Shown piece by piece: positions 33,738 through 42,399 of a DNA stretch of 64,000 bases. This DNA is from JAGRGG01 sp965217265. GTDB lineage: Bacteria; Pseudomonadota; Alphaproteobacteria; Geminicoccales; Geminicoccaceae. The notes below the pieces were generated by a model. It had not been told where the DNA came from, ran no database searches, and saw nothing but the letters and a program-made list of their open reading frames with translations. The translations under genes and the position numbers were made by a program. The stretch is taken from the NCBI GenBank assembly GCA_965217265.1, contig CBDCHP010000011.1, forward strand, positions 186,001 through 250,000, given 5' to 3'. How positions within the stretch are numbered: position 1 is the stretch's first letter; every line of letters begins with the position of its first letter.

Positions 33738-34549
33738 TTGAACAGTATGTGTCGTGGGTAATAGCAGCCGACGCGACGGTAAGGTTTCCTAAAACCGCGC
33801 CTTCGCACGCGATCAAAACGGGCCTGTGGGCGCTCTTTACTGCGATGTGCGCCTTCTCTACCACCGCCGCGGCCGATCTGGTCTGTGATAGCGAAACGCG
33901 AAAAAAAGCAAGAGGGTACTCCTTCTTTTGGGCCACTTACGTCGATGAGGATACCTCGCTGCCGGAGGAGCACCGTCTCGGCTTCACTCGGTTCCCGTTC
34001 AAGGACGTCGCGCTGGTGAATGCCAACGAGCACATGCGCTTCTTCGGCTTCGATGACTTCTTGACCTTGACCGGCAGGATCCAGGTCGCCACCGGCATCG
34101 ACTTATGGGTCGATCAAAGCCACCCGATCGTCCTGCACCTCCTGGACGGCGAAGCCTTCGCCAAGCAGGTGCGCCGCTACGGGTTGGAAGATAGGAACGG
34201 CCGCCAGTGCTTCTCGGCGAACACGCATGACATCGCCACGAACTATCTAGACGTGTCGCATATCTTCGTCTCCCGCGACATTGCCTCCGAGCACGAGCGG
34301 ATGCGCTGCCTCACACACCACCTGCTGCAGGCGCTAGGCTTGCGCGGTGAGCACCCGGACATTGGGGACTCAGCGCTGAACCCAGAGCTTCGGGGCGTGA
34401 CGCAGCCCACGTTGATCGACATGATCAACCTGCGTGCCCTCTACGACGAACGGCTGGACCCGCAAAAGAGCTTTGAGGAGCAGCCCGAACTTGTGGCGAA
34501 GGTCGTGTGCGAGGCGACGGAATACCTGACCGATCTCGGCCTGCGCTGA
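33734..34549 (+). CDS. DUF2927-like exported protein
   Basis: About 271 residues from GTG 33734. A signal-like helix (residues ~30-46, TGLWALFTAMCAFSTTAAA) leads to a Cys-containing secreted domain. The C-terminal block CLTHHLLQALGLRGEHPD, then FN-like SALNPEL and LIDMINLRALYDERL, matches DUF2927, a family with a degenerate zincin-like HxxxxxxGLxxxH look. The N-terminal 28 residues before the signal are unusually long, so a later start is possible. It is coupled to the O-antigen ligase-like gene. The function is unknown; GC and codon use are slightly lower than in the neighbours. Confidence 0.75.
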   Translation: MIEQYVSWVIAADATVRFPKTAPSHAIKTGLWALFTAMCAFSTTAAADLVCDSETRKKARGYSFFWATYVDEDTSLPEEHRLGFTRFPFKDVALVNANEHMRFFGFDDFLTLTGRIQVATGIDLWVDQSHPIVLHLLDGEAFAKQVRRYGLEDRNGRQCFSANTHDIATNYLDVSHIFVSRDIASEHERMRCLTHHLLQALGLRGEHPDIGDSALNPELRGVTQPTLIDMINLRALYDERLDPQKSFEEQPELVAKVVCEATEYLTDLGLR

Positions 34550-34572
34550 GCGCCGCCGGCCAAAGCAACGCC

Positions 34573-35424
34573 TCAGCGTCGAGCGCATCCCGAGATAGCC
34601 GGTAGCGAGTCGATGAAGCCGCTCACGTCGTCGAGCGTCGGGGCGAGGAAGCGCAAAGGTGCCGCCAGCGCCGCGACGATCCTGATGTGGCCGACGCCGG
34701 GGTAGGTCTTGAGCATCACCGGCACGCCCGCGGCCTCCAGCCTCGCCGCGAGCCGCCCGCTATTGCCGGGCTTGACCGTCGTGTCGTCGGTTCCCGTCAA
34801 CAAGAGCATCGGCGGATCGTTGGCGTCGACGTAGGCGATCGGCTGCGTCTCGGGTCCGGCGGGGCCGGGGCCGAACACCGCTTTGATGTCGTCTTCGCTC
34901 AGCGGCAGGAAGTCGTAGGGCCCCGCCAGCCCGATCCCGCCGACCATCGCGCACGGCGGCACGCCCGCCGCCGCCGTGCGCGCCCCGTCGAGCGCCAGCA
35001 TCGCCGCGATGTAGGCCCCGGCCGAGTGTCCGGCGACGACGAGCCGCGGCTCGCGTTCGGCGAGGTAGGCCAGCGCGTCCGCCGCGTCGGCGAGGAACCC
35101 CTGCCAGCGCACCTCCGGGTAGAGACGGTAGTCGGGTATGGCAACGGCGATGCCCCGCGACGCTAGGGCTTGGCCGACGAAGCGAAAATCCGCCTTGTCG
35201 CCCGCCTGCCAGCGGCCGCCGTAGAAAAAAACCACCAGCGGAGTCGTCTTTTCTCGCGCGTCAGGCGTATAAAGATCGATTTTCTGCCGCGGATGCACGC
35301 CGTAGGCGAGATCACGGTCGAGCGTGTAGCCGGAGCGCGGCGTCAGCGCGTCGAGGACGTCGCTGCTTGAGCAGGCGCTCGTCGCTAGGACGAGGACGAG
35401 GAGAACGATGTGAACGAGGTTTAT
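34573..35424 (-). CDS. Alpha/beta hydrolase lipoprotein (carboxylesterase-like)
   Basis: About 283 residues. The hydrophobic leader VLLVLVLATSAC with a lipobox cysteine indicates an outer- or inner-membrane lipoprotein. The catalytic domain has VVFFYGGRWQAGDK (HGG-like oxyanion loop), VVAGHSAGAYIAAM (nucleophile Ser), LLTGTDDTTV (Asp) and GVGHIR (His), so the triad is complete. It resembles BD-FAE/kynurenine formamidase-like esterases; the substrate is unknown. No ATG, GTG or TTG lies just upstream; ATA 35424 is used provisionally. The 5' end overlaps the divergent DUF4345 gene, so one of the two starts may be wrong. Confidence 0.7.
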   Translation of the reverse strand: MNLVHIVLLVLVLATSACSSSDVLDALTPRSGYTLDRDLAYGVHPRQKIDLYTPDAREKTTPLVVFFYGGRWQAGDKADFRFVGQALASRGIAVAIPDYRLYPEVRWQGFLADAADALAYLAEREPRLVVAGHSAGAYIAAMLALDGARTAAAGVPPCAMVGGIGLAGPYDFLPLSEDDIKAVFGPGPAGPETQPIAYVDANDPPMLLLTGTDDTTVKPGNSGRLAARLEAAGVPVMLKTYPGVGHIRIVAALAAPLRFLAPTLDDVSGFIDSLPAISGCARR

Positions 35425-35871
35425 CCGACCGCTTTGCGCTTTGAGCGTCGCGCCCTGCAGGCGACGGTGGCAGTCTTGAGCCTGATCCCGCTCGGCTTCG
35501 GCGCCGCCGGCGTCTGGCTCGGCCCCGGTCTCGTCCACGGCCCGAGCGATCCCGATCTCGCCAGCCACTTCGCCTACCTCTCCGGCATCTTCTTCGGCCT
35601 CGGCCTCCTCTTCCTCGCCGCCGTGCCGGCGATCGAGCGCAACGGCGCCCTCTTTCGCGGCTTGTGCGCGCTCGTTGTCCTTGGCGGCCTCGCCCGCCTC
35701 GAAACCTTCGCCGCCGTCGGCCCGCCCAGCACGCCGCACTGCCTAGCACTCGGCATGGAACTCCTCGTCGTGCCGGCGTTAGCCTTCTGGCAGGCCAGTC
35801 TGGCCAAGCGGTGCGACGGGAACGCTTCGCGTGCGCTGGACGCGCGGCCTTCTTCTCTTATTTTTCGCTAG
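35410..35871 (+). CDS. DUF4345 family membrane protein
   Basis: About 153 residues with four hydrophobic helices (TVAVLSLIPLGFGAAG; FAYLSGIFFGLGLLFLA; LCALVVLGGLA; LLVVPALAFWQASLA), matching DUF4345. The function is unknown. GTG 35410 has a good ribosome site (GAGGAGGAGAAC). The last ~17 codons (from GNASRALDARP to the stop) are read from palindromic element copy 5, so the element has replaced the original tail. Confidence 0.8.
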   Translation: MNEVYPTALRFERRALQATVAVLSLIPLGFGAAGVWLGPGLVHGPSDPDLASHFAYLSGIFFGLGLLFLAAVPAIERNGALFRGLCALVVLGGLARLETFAAVGPPSTPHCLALGMELLVVPALAFWQASLAKRCDGNASRALDARPSSLIFR

Positions 35872-35967
35872 TTGCTCTCGAGATTGGCACGAACGCCGAA
35901 GCCAGCCCCGGCCAAAGTAGCAAAAAAGAGAAAAAAGAAGCCCCGCGCAGCGGACGCGCGAGCGTTC
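35820..35967. repeat. Palindromic gene-end element, copy 5 (complete)
   Basis: Left arm GAACGCTTCGCGTGCGCTGG (from 35820), a T-rich tract, the centre ACGCCGAAGCCAGCCCCGG, an A-rich tract, and a right arm ending GCGTTC at 35967. The right end directly abuts the pepA stop codon. The left arm overlaps the end of the DUF4345 frame and provides its stop. Confidence 0.87.
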
Positions 35968-37455
35968 TCACCCCACCTCGTAACCCTCGCGCACCAGCCG
36001 ATCGAGCAGCCGCACGCCGAAGCCCGTGGCGCCCTTGGTCGCGAGCGGCAGGTCGCCGCCGGCCCAGACGACGCCGGCGACGTCGAGGTGGACCCAAGGC
36101 ACGTCGCCGACATACTCTTTCAAGAAGGTGGCGCCGGCGGTGCTGCCGGCCTCGCGGCCGCGGCCGGTGTTCTTCATGTCGGCGATCTGCGACTTGATGT
36201 GCGCGTCGTAGCCGCCGCCCATCGGCAGGCGCCAGAGCAGATCCCCTGTTTCCTCGCCGAGCTTGAGCAGCCGGTCGGCGAGCGCGTCGTCGTTGGCGAA
36301 CAGCCCGGCGCGCTCGTGGCCGAGCGCCACGATCACGGCGCCTGTGAGCGTGGCGAGGTCGATCATCGCCTTGGGCTTGAGGTGCTCTTTTACGTACCAG
36401 AGCACGTCCGCCAGGACGAGGCGTCCCTCGGCGTCGGTGTTGATCACCTCGACCGTCTTGCCGGCCATGGTGGTGACGACGTCCCCCGGCCGCTGCGCCG
36501 TGCCGGACGGCATGTTCTCGACGAGGCCGATCACGCCGACGACGTTGGCCCTCGCCTTGCGCGCGGCGATCGCCTGCATCGCGCCGACGACGATGCCGGC
36601 CCCGCCCATGTCCCACTTCATGTCCTGCATCCCGGCCGCGGGCTTGATCGAGATGCCGCCCGAATCGAAGCAGACGCCCTTGCCGACCAGCGCCAGGGGC
36701 GACGCGTCGCCGCCGTTTGAATAGCGCATGACGACGACGTAGGGCTCGCGCACAGAGCCCTGCGCCACGCCGAGCAAGGCGCCCATCTTCAATTCTTCGA
36801 GCTTGGCCTTGGGCATGATCTCGACCTCGACGCCGAACGCTTCGAGCGCCTTGGTCCGCTCGGCGAAGCTCTTAGGGTAGAGGACGTTGGCGGGCTCGCT
36901 GATCAGGTCGCGCGTCGTGTCGACCGCGGCGACGAGGTCGCGGATGCCCTCCAAGCGGTCCTCAGCCCCCGGATTGTCGAGTTCGAGGTCGAGGCGCTTG
37001 AGGGTCGGACCCTCGGCCTCGCCCTTGTAGCGATCGAAGCGGTAGCTCTTGAGCAGCGCGCCCTCGATCATGGCGAGTGCCGCCTCGAACGGTTCCATGC
37101 CCAAGTCGAGCCCGTCGAGCGGTGCCAGGCGTGCGGCCTCGACGCCGAGCCCTTCCAGGCGCTTGGCGAGCCCGGCCCCCGCCTTCATCAGATCGAAGCG
37201 CTTGAGGTCCTCCTTGCCCAGCGCCAGGACGACGAGGCGGGGCCGATCGAGCCCCGCCGGGTAGACGAGGTCGAGCGTCTCGCCGTGCTTGAGGCGGCGC
37301 ATCTCCAGCGCCTTGCGGATCGTCCCGCCGCTCGCGTCGTCGAGCCGTCGGGCGGCGGGGCTCAGACGCGCACCGCCGTCTTGGTGCGGCCCCACGGCCA
37401 CGATCAGGACGTCGGATACGGGCGCTTCGCCCTGAACGATGCCGGTCTCGAACAA
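35968..37455 (-). CDS. pepA: Leucyl aminopeptidase (M17)
   Basis: A 495-residue cytosolic aminopeptidase with two catalytic metals. The signature NTDAEGRL is intact, as are LVGKGVCFDSGG (catalytic Lys and metal Asp) and the C-terminal FLKEYVGDVPWVHLDVAG. PepA homologues in some bacteria also bind DNA in recombination and regulation; nothing here shows that. It is divergent from lptD across 72 bp, the arrangement seen in many alphaproteobacteria. Confidence 0.96.
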   Translation of the reverse strand: MFETGIVQGEAPVSDVLIVAVGPHQDGGARLSPAARRLDDASGGTIRKALEMRRLKHGETLDLVYPAGLDRPRLVVLALGKEDLKRFDLMKAGAGLAKRLEGLGVEAARLAPLDGLDLGMEPFEAALAMIEGALLKSYRFDRYKGEAEGPTLKRLDLELDNPGAEDRLEGIRDLVAAVDTTRDLISEPANVLYPKSFAERTKALEAFGVEVEIMPKAKLEELKMGALLGVAQGSVREPYVVVMRYSNGGDASPLALVGKGVCFDSGGISIKPAAGMQDMKWDMGGAGIVVGAMQAIAARKARANVVGVIGLVENMPSGTAQRPGDVVTTMAGKTVEVINTDAEGRLVLADVLWYVKEHLKPKAMIDLATLTGAVIVALGHERAGLFANDDALADRLLKLGEETGDLLWRLPMGGGYDAHIKSQIADMKNTGRGREAGSTAGATFLKEYVGDVPWVHLDVAGVVWAGGDLPLATKGATGFGVRLLDRLVREGYEVG

Positions 37456-37527
37456 TCCTCGGACTCCTTCGTGCCTCTTGTGCTAGCCGGGCCGTACGCG
37501 CCGTCGCCTCCGGTGCGGGCGAGGCGC

Positions 37528-39762
37528 ATGACCTTCAACGAACCTGTCATGGAAGCGACCGGAACCGACCGCAAGCCGTTTGTGCGCCCTTTCTTGTCGC
37601 GGATAAGCCGCACCGTCGGCCTCGGCTGCGGTACCTTGGGCCTGTTGCTCGCGGTTCCCGCCGCGGCGCAAGAGGCGGCGACCGACGCGATCCCGGCCGT
37701 CCTGACCGCCGAGGTGCTGCGCTACGACTATGCCGAGCGCACCGTCGAGGCCTCGGGCGACGTCGAACTCTCGCAAGGCAAGCGCGTCTTGTTCGCCGAT
37801 CGCCTGACCTACGACCTCGACGCGGACCGCGTTCGCGCGACCGGCGACGTGGCGCTGCTCGACGAGGGGATCGGCGCCCTGTTCGGCGAAGAGATGGAGG
37901 TTGAGGACGGCCTCAAAGACGGCTTCGTGCGGGGCGTCGGGGCGCTCCTCAAGGACGGCTCGCGCTTGGCCGCCGTCAAGGGAACGCGCGAGGGCGGCGT
38001 GCGCACGACGCTGGACAAGGCGACTTACTCGCCCTGTCCGGTCTGCGACCAGTCGCCGACGCCGCTTTGGCAGTTGAAGGCCGAGCGCGTCGTCCACGAC
38101 GAGGCGAGCCAGACCATCGTCTACCGCAACGCCACCTTCGAGATCTTAGGCGTGCCGATCGCCTACACGCCCTACTTCTACCACCCCGATCCGACCATAA
38201 GTCGGCGCACCGGCTTGCTGGCACCCGAGATCGGCACCAGCACCGAACTCGGCGGCACCTTGAAGACGCCCTTCTACGTCAACCTCGCCCCGAACCGCGA
38301 CGTGACCCTGACGCCGATGCTGACGACGAAGGAGGGTGCTTTGCTCGGCGTCGAGGTGCGCGACCTGCAACCGTTCGGCTCGACGCGGTTCGCCGGCTCG
38401 ATCACCCGCGGCGAGGCCTACCGGCGGCGGCCAGGCGACGACGACGGGCGCGAGATCCGCGGCAATATCGAGGGCACCGGCCGCTACGTCCTCGATGATC
38501 GGCGCTACGCCGGCTTCGATCTGGCCTACGCCAGCGACAACACCTACCTCGATCGCTACGACATCAGCAACGAGGACGTGCTGGAGAACCGCCTCTACCT
38601 CGAACAGTACGCCCCGCGCAGCCTGCTCTCGATCGAGGGCCTCGCCTTTCAGGGCCTGCGCGAGGACGACGACCAGGGCCTGATCCCGGTGGTCCTGCCC
38701 CTCGCCCAGGCACGAACCACGCTCGGCACCGACCGCTTCGGCGGGCGCTGGACCAGCACGTCCAGCCTGCTTGCCCTCACCCGCACCGACGGGCTCGACA
38801 CCCGCCGCGCGTCGAGCGAGATCGCCTGGGACCGGTCCTGGCTCGGCGGTGCCGGTGACCTGCGCCGGCTCACGGTTCGGCTGCGCGGCGACGCCTACAG
38901 CACCGACGGCGACACGACGCGCGGCGGTCGCCGCCCCGACGACATCGCCAACGAGGCCCGGCTCGTGCCCTCGGTGACGCTGGACTGGTCGTGGCCGCTC
39001 ACCGCGCGCCGGGCCGGCTGGCAGTACATCGTCGAGCCGGTGCTGAGCGCCACCTGGACCGGCGACGACGTCAACCGCGAGGACATCCCCAACGAGGACA
39101 GCCTCGACTTCGAATTGGACGAGACCAACCTGTTCGCGCCGAGCCGCTTCACCGGCATCGACCGGGTCGAGAGCGGGCCCAAGCTCGCCTACGGCCTGCG
39201 CTTCGACGCGTTCGGCCCGGGCGGCTGGGAGGTGAGCGGCCTGTTCGGCCAGAGCGTGCGCGGCGGCTCGGACGACCTGTTCGCCCCCGGCTCCGGCCTG
39301 GACGGCACCTTCTCGGACTATGTCGGGCGGATCGACGTCCGGCCGAGCCCCTACCTCAACGTCGGCTACCGCTTTCGCGTCTCGAACGACGAATTCGCGC
39401 TCAGGCGTAGCGATCTGCGCGCCGAACTCGGACCCGAATGGCTGCGCCTCAACCTGCAATTGCTCAATTTGAGCGAGAACCTGCCCGATCAGGACATCGA
39501 CGAGCGCAAGGAGGTGACCGCCGGGCTGCGGCTGCAATTGCTCGACAACCTGGCGGTCGCCGTGCAAACAAGGCGCGATCTGGAGCAGTTTGAGACGGTG
39601 CGCAACACCTACGGTCTCATCTACGCCCACCCCTGCCTCGTCCTGATCGCCGGGGTCGAGCAGAGCTTCACCCGCCGGGGCGAGCTGGACGACGAGACGC
39701 GCTTTGGGTTGCGCATCGGCTTCAAGGGTCTTGGGAACAACGATGCCACGAACGATTTTTGA
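37528..39762 (+). CDS. lptD: LPS-assembly protein LptD
   Basis: A 744-residue outer-membrane protein that inserts lipopolysaccharide into the outer leaflet. A signal peptide (cleaved near AVPAAAQ) precedes an OstA-like jellyroll (residues ~50-160) and a large beta-barrel with repeated amphipathic strands. The cysteine motif SPCPVC lies near residue 170, with another Cys near the C-terminus (AHPCLV), consistent with the disulphides that mature LptD. ATG 37528 is used; ATG 37549 is possible. Its 3' end overlaps surA by 20 bp. lptF/lptG are not next to it. Confidence 0.93.
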   Translation: MTFNEPVMEATGTDRKPFVRPFLSRISRTVGLGCGTLGLLLAVPAAAQEAATDAIPAVLTAEVLRYDYAERTVEASGDVELSQGKRVLFADRLTYDLDADRVRATGDVALLDEGIGALFGEEMEVEDGLKDGFVRGVGALLKDGSRLAAVKGTREGGVRTTLDKATYSPCPVCDQSPTPLWQLKAERVVHDEASQTIVYRNATFEILGVPIAYTPYFYHPDPTISRRTGLLAPEIGTSTELGGTLKTPFYVNLAPNRDVTLTPMLTTKEGALLGVEVRDLQPFGSTRFAGSITRGEAYRRRPGDDDGREIRGNIEGTGRYVLDDRRYAGFDLAYASDNTYLDRYDISNEDVLENRLYLEQYAPRSLLSIEGLAFQGLREDDDQGLIPVVLPLAQARTTLGTDRFGGRWTSTSSLLALTRTDGLDTRRASSEIAWDRSWLGGAGDLRRLTVRLRGDAYSTDGDTTRGGRRPDDIANEARLVPSVTLDWSWPLTARRAGWQYIVEPVLSATWTGDDVNREDIPNEDSLDFELDETNLFAPSRFTGIDRVESGPKLAYGLRFDAFGPGGWEVSGLFGQSVRGGSDDLFAPGSGLDGTFSDYVGRIDVRPSPYLNVGYRFRVSNDEFALRRSDLRAELGPEWLRLNLQLLNLSENLPDQDIDERKEVTAGLRLQLLDNLAVAVQTRRDLEQFETVRNTYGLIYAHPCLVLIAGVEQSFTRRGELDDETRFGLRIGFKGLGNNDATNDF

Positions 39763-40744
39763 ACGCCGGCGGGGCCGCGCCTGGGTTTGGCTGGGCCTCG
39801 TCCTCCTCGCGCTCACGCTGCTTCCCGTCCAGCGGGCGGGGGCACAGGTCGCGGCGGAAGGGATCGCCGCCGTCGTCAACGACGACATCGTCACCACCGG
39901 CGACCTCGAAGCGCGCATCGCCATGACCTTGATCTTCAGCAACCTGCCCGGCGACCCGCGCACCCAGGCGCGCGTGGCGCCGCAGGTGCTGCGGCGGATC
40001 ATCGACGAGCGGCTGCAACTGCAAGAGGCGAAGCGGCTCGGCAACGCGGTGACGCCGGCCCAGATCGACGCCTCGATCGAGCGTCTGGCGGCGGCGAGCA
40101 ACCTGTCGGCCGCGGACATGATCGCCATCCTGGGGCGCCGGGGCGTGTCCGAGCAAATCCTGCGCGATCAGGTCAGGGCGGAGCTCGCGTGGTATAGCGT
40201 CGTCCAGTCCGAACTGGCGCGGCGGGTCGTCGTCACCGACGAGCAGGTCGACTTGGCGCTCGGCAGCGGCCGGGCGGCGCAGGGCACGAGCGAGGTGCGC
40301 TTAGGGGAAATCCTGCTCCCGGTCTACGATCAGGACCAGGAGGAGGCGACGCTGGAGGACGCCCGGGACTTGGTCAGCGAACTGCGCTCGGGCGCCGACT
40401 TCGCAGCACTCGCCGAACAGTTCTCGATCGCGGCCACGCGCGCGAGCGGCGGCGAACTCGGCTGGGTGCCGACCGGGGACCTCGCCAGCGCGCTCAAGCC
40501 CGTCGTCGCCGATCTCGCGCCCGGCGAGGTCTCGGATCCCTTGCGCACCCCCGTCGGCGTCTACATCGTCAAGCTCCTCGACCGGCGCCAGAACGAGCCC
40601 GAGGACGACGCGCAAGAACCGACTGCCGAGGCGCGCGCCGCCAAGCGCCGCGAACTGGAGCAGGAGCAGGTCGAGCGCCTCGCCAGCCGCTACATGCGCG
40701 ATCTGCGCGCGGATGCGTTCATCGATGCGCGTCTCGGGACGTGA
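39743..40744 (+). CDS. surA: Periplasmic peptidyl-prolyl isomerase/chaperone SurA
   Basis: A 333-residue periplasmic chaperone for outer-membrane proteins, including LptD encoded just upstream. A signal peptide (residues ~10-35) is followed by a SurA_N domain (VNDDIVTTGDLEARI) and one parvulin domain (about residues 175-275, SGADFAALAEQFSIAATRASGGELGW). Only one isomerase domain is present, as in most alphaproteobacteria. It ends at palindromic element copy 6. The usual next gene pdxA is absent. Confidence 0.92.
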   Translation: MPRTIFERRRGRAWVWLGLVLLALTLLPVQRAGAQVAAEGIAAVVNDDIVTTGDLEARIAMTLIFSNLPGDPRTQARVAPQVLRRIIDERLQLQEAKRLGNAVTPAQIDASIERLAAASNLSAADMIAILGRRGVSEQILRDQVRAELAWYSVVQSELARRVVVTDEQVDLALGSGRAAQGTSEVRLGEILLPVYDQDQEEATLEDARDLVSELRSGADFAALAEQFSIAATRASGGELGWVPTGDLASALKPVVADLAPGEVSDPLRTPVGVYIVKLLDRRQNEPEDDAQEPTAEARAAKRRELEQEQVERLASRYMRDLRADAFIDARLGT

Positions 40745-40745
40745 T

Positions 40746-40886
40746 GGACGCTTCGCGTGCGCTGGGCGCGGCCTTTTTTCTTTTTTGCAACTTTGTTCTC
40801 GAACCGGCCTCAACGTCGAAGCCAGCCCCGGCCAAAGTTGAAAAAAGGGAAAAAGAAGGCCCCGCGCCAGCGGACGCGCAGCGTTC
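40746..40886. repeat. Palindromic gene-end element, copy 6 (complete)
   Basis: The left arm TGGACGCTTCGCGTGCGCTG begins directly after the surA stop. It is followed by a T-rich tract, the centre CGTCGAAGCCAGCCCCGG, an A-rich tract, and a right arm that ends GCGTTC at 40886. The rsmA ATG is the very next base, so the element replaces the whole surA-rsmA gap and must supply or disrupt the rsmA leader. Confidence 0.87.
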
Positions 40887-41705
40887 ATGATCGACGACCT
40901 GCCCCGCCTGCGCGAGGTCATCCAGGCGGCCAACCTCGCCGCCGACAAGCGCCTCGGCCAGCACTTCCTCCTCGACCCGACGATCCTGGACCGGATCGCC
41001 GACCTCGCCGAGCCGCTGCGGGACCGGCCGGTCCTGGAGGTCGGCCCCGGCCCCGGCGGGCTCACCCGCGCCCTGCTGCGGCGGGGTGCGCTTGTCACCG
41101 CGATCGAGAAGGACGGGCGCTGCCTGCCGCTGCTGGAGCGGTTGGGCGCCGCCGTTCCGGGCCGGCTGCGCGTCGTCGCGGGCGACGCGCTCAGGCTCAC
41201 GCTTGCCGACCTCGGCCTGGAGCGGGCCACGATCGTCGCCAACCTGCCCTACAATGTCGGCACGGCCCTCCTGCTCGGCTGGCTCAAGAACCTGGGGCGG
41301 ATCGAGGCCATGCACCTGATGTTTCAAAAGGAGGTCGCCGCCCGGCTCACCGCCGCCGTCGGGTCGCCCGACTACGGCCGGATCTCGGTGCTGGCGTCGC
41401 TCACCTGCCGGGTCGAGCGCCGCTTCGACCTGCCGCCCGGCGCCTTCCACCCGCCGCCGCGCGTGACCTCCAGCGTCGTCTCGTTGTGGCCGAGGCCGGA
41501 CCGGCCCGACGCGGCGACGCTCATGGCACTCGGTCGGGTCACGGCGGCGGCGTTCGGCAACCGGCGCAAGATGCTGCGCCAGAGCCTGAAGCCGCTCGGC
41601 GCCGAGCGGCTCCTGGCCGCGGCCGAGGTGGCGCCCGACCTGCGCGCCGAGCGGGTGACGCCGGCGCAGTTCCTCACGATGGCGGCGGCGCTCGAAACTG
41701 CTTGA
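40887..41705 (+). CDS. rsmA: 16S rRNA (adenine1518-N6/adenine1519-N6)-dimethyltransferase RsmA
   Basis: A 272-residue SAM-dependent enzyme (KsgA) that dimethylates the two adjacent adenines of the 3' hairpin of 16S rRNA in late 30S maturation. Motifs: GQHFLLD, SAM-binding VLEVGPGPGGLT and catalytic NLPYNV, then FQKEVAARL and PPPRVTSSVV. ATG 40887 touches the end of palindromic element copy 6, so no normal ribosome site is visible upstream. It is convergent with gmk, overlapping it by 32 bp. Confidence 0.95.
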   Translation: MIDDLPRLREVIQAANLAADKRLGQHFLLDPTILDRIADLAEPLRDRPVLEVGPGPGGLTRALLRRGALVTAIEKDGRCLPLLERLGAAVPGRLRVVAGDALRLTLADLGLERATIVANLPYNVGTALLLGWLKNLGRIEAMHLMFQKEVAARLTAAVGSPDYGRISVLASLTCRVERRFDLPPGAFHPPPRVTSSVVSLWPRPDRPDAATLMALGRVTAAAFGNRRKMLRQSLKPLGAERLLAAAEVAPDLRAERVTPAQFLTMAAALETA

Positions 41706-42336
41706 CGAACTCGGTGAAGCCCGGCTGGCGGCGGCGCCGCAGCCGCTCGGCCGCGAGGATGGCGCGCACCGCGGCGACGCTCGCCTCCAAATCGTTGTTG
41801 ATCAGGACGTAGTCGTACTCGGCCCAGTGCGTCACGTCGTTGGTGATCTGGTTGAGGCGGTAGCGCACGACCTCGTCGCTGTCCTGGGCCCGGCGGCGCA
41901 GCCGCTCTTCCAATTCCCCCGTCGAGGGCGGCAGGATGAAGACGCCGACCATGTCGTCGCCCGCGGCCTCGCGCAACTGCTGCGCCCCTTGCCAGTCGAT
42001 GTCGAACAAAACGTCGCGCCCCTCGCTCAGCGCCGTCTCGACGGGGGCCCTGGGCGTGCCGTAGGCGTTGCCGTAGACCAGCGCGTGCTCCAGGAGTTCG
42101 CGCCGCTCGGCCATCGCGGCGAACACGGTCGAATCGACGAAGTGGTAGTCGCGGCCGTCGGCCTCGCCCGGCCGCATCGGCCGGGTCGTGACCGAGACCG
42201 ACATCGCGAGTTCCGGCTCCAGGGCCATCACCCGGCGCGAGATCGAGGTCTTGCCGGCACCCGAGGGCGATGACATGACGAGCATCAGGCCGCGGCGGCG
42301 GCCCGGTGCGAGCTTGTCGAGGCGTATCTGGCTCAT
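41674..42336 (-). CDS. gmk: Guanylate kinase
   Basis: A 220-residue enzyme that phosphorylates GMP to GDP. P-loop SSPSGAGKTSI, GMP-binding SVTTRPMRPGE and the RRRAQD lid are all present. ATG 42336 is chosen by family length; an ATG at 42381 would add 15 poorly conserved residues. The 3' ends of gmk and rsmA overlap by 32 bp. Confidence 0.95.
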   Translation of the reverse strand: MSQIRLDKLAPGRRRGLMLVMSSPSGAGKTSISRRVMALEPELAMSVSVTTRPMRPGEADGRDYHFVDSTVFAAMAERRELLEHALVYGNAYGTPRAPVETALSEGRDVLFDIDWQGAQQLREAAGDDMVGVFILPPSTGELEERLRRRAQDSDEVVRYRLNQITNDVTHWAEYDYVLINNDLEASVAAVRAILAAERLRRRRQPGFTEFVKQFRAPPPS

Positions 42337-42399
42337 GGCATCGCGACATAGCCCCTTTGCCCGCCCGCCGCCATACCCCACGCGAAGGTTGCATTACGT

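Noticed and set aside
34315..34370. DUF2927-like protein as an active zinc metalloprotease
   Set aside because: LTHHLLQALGLRGEH resembles HExxH...H but lacks the glutamate next to the first His in the proper position, so activity cannot be claimed.
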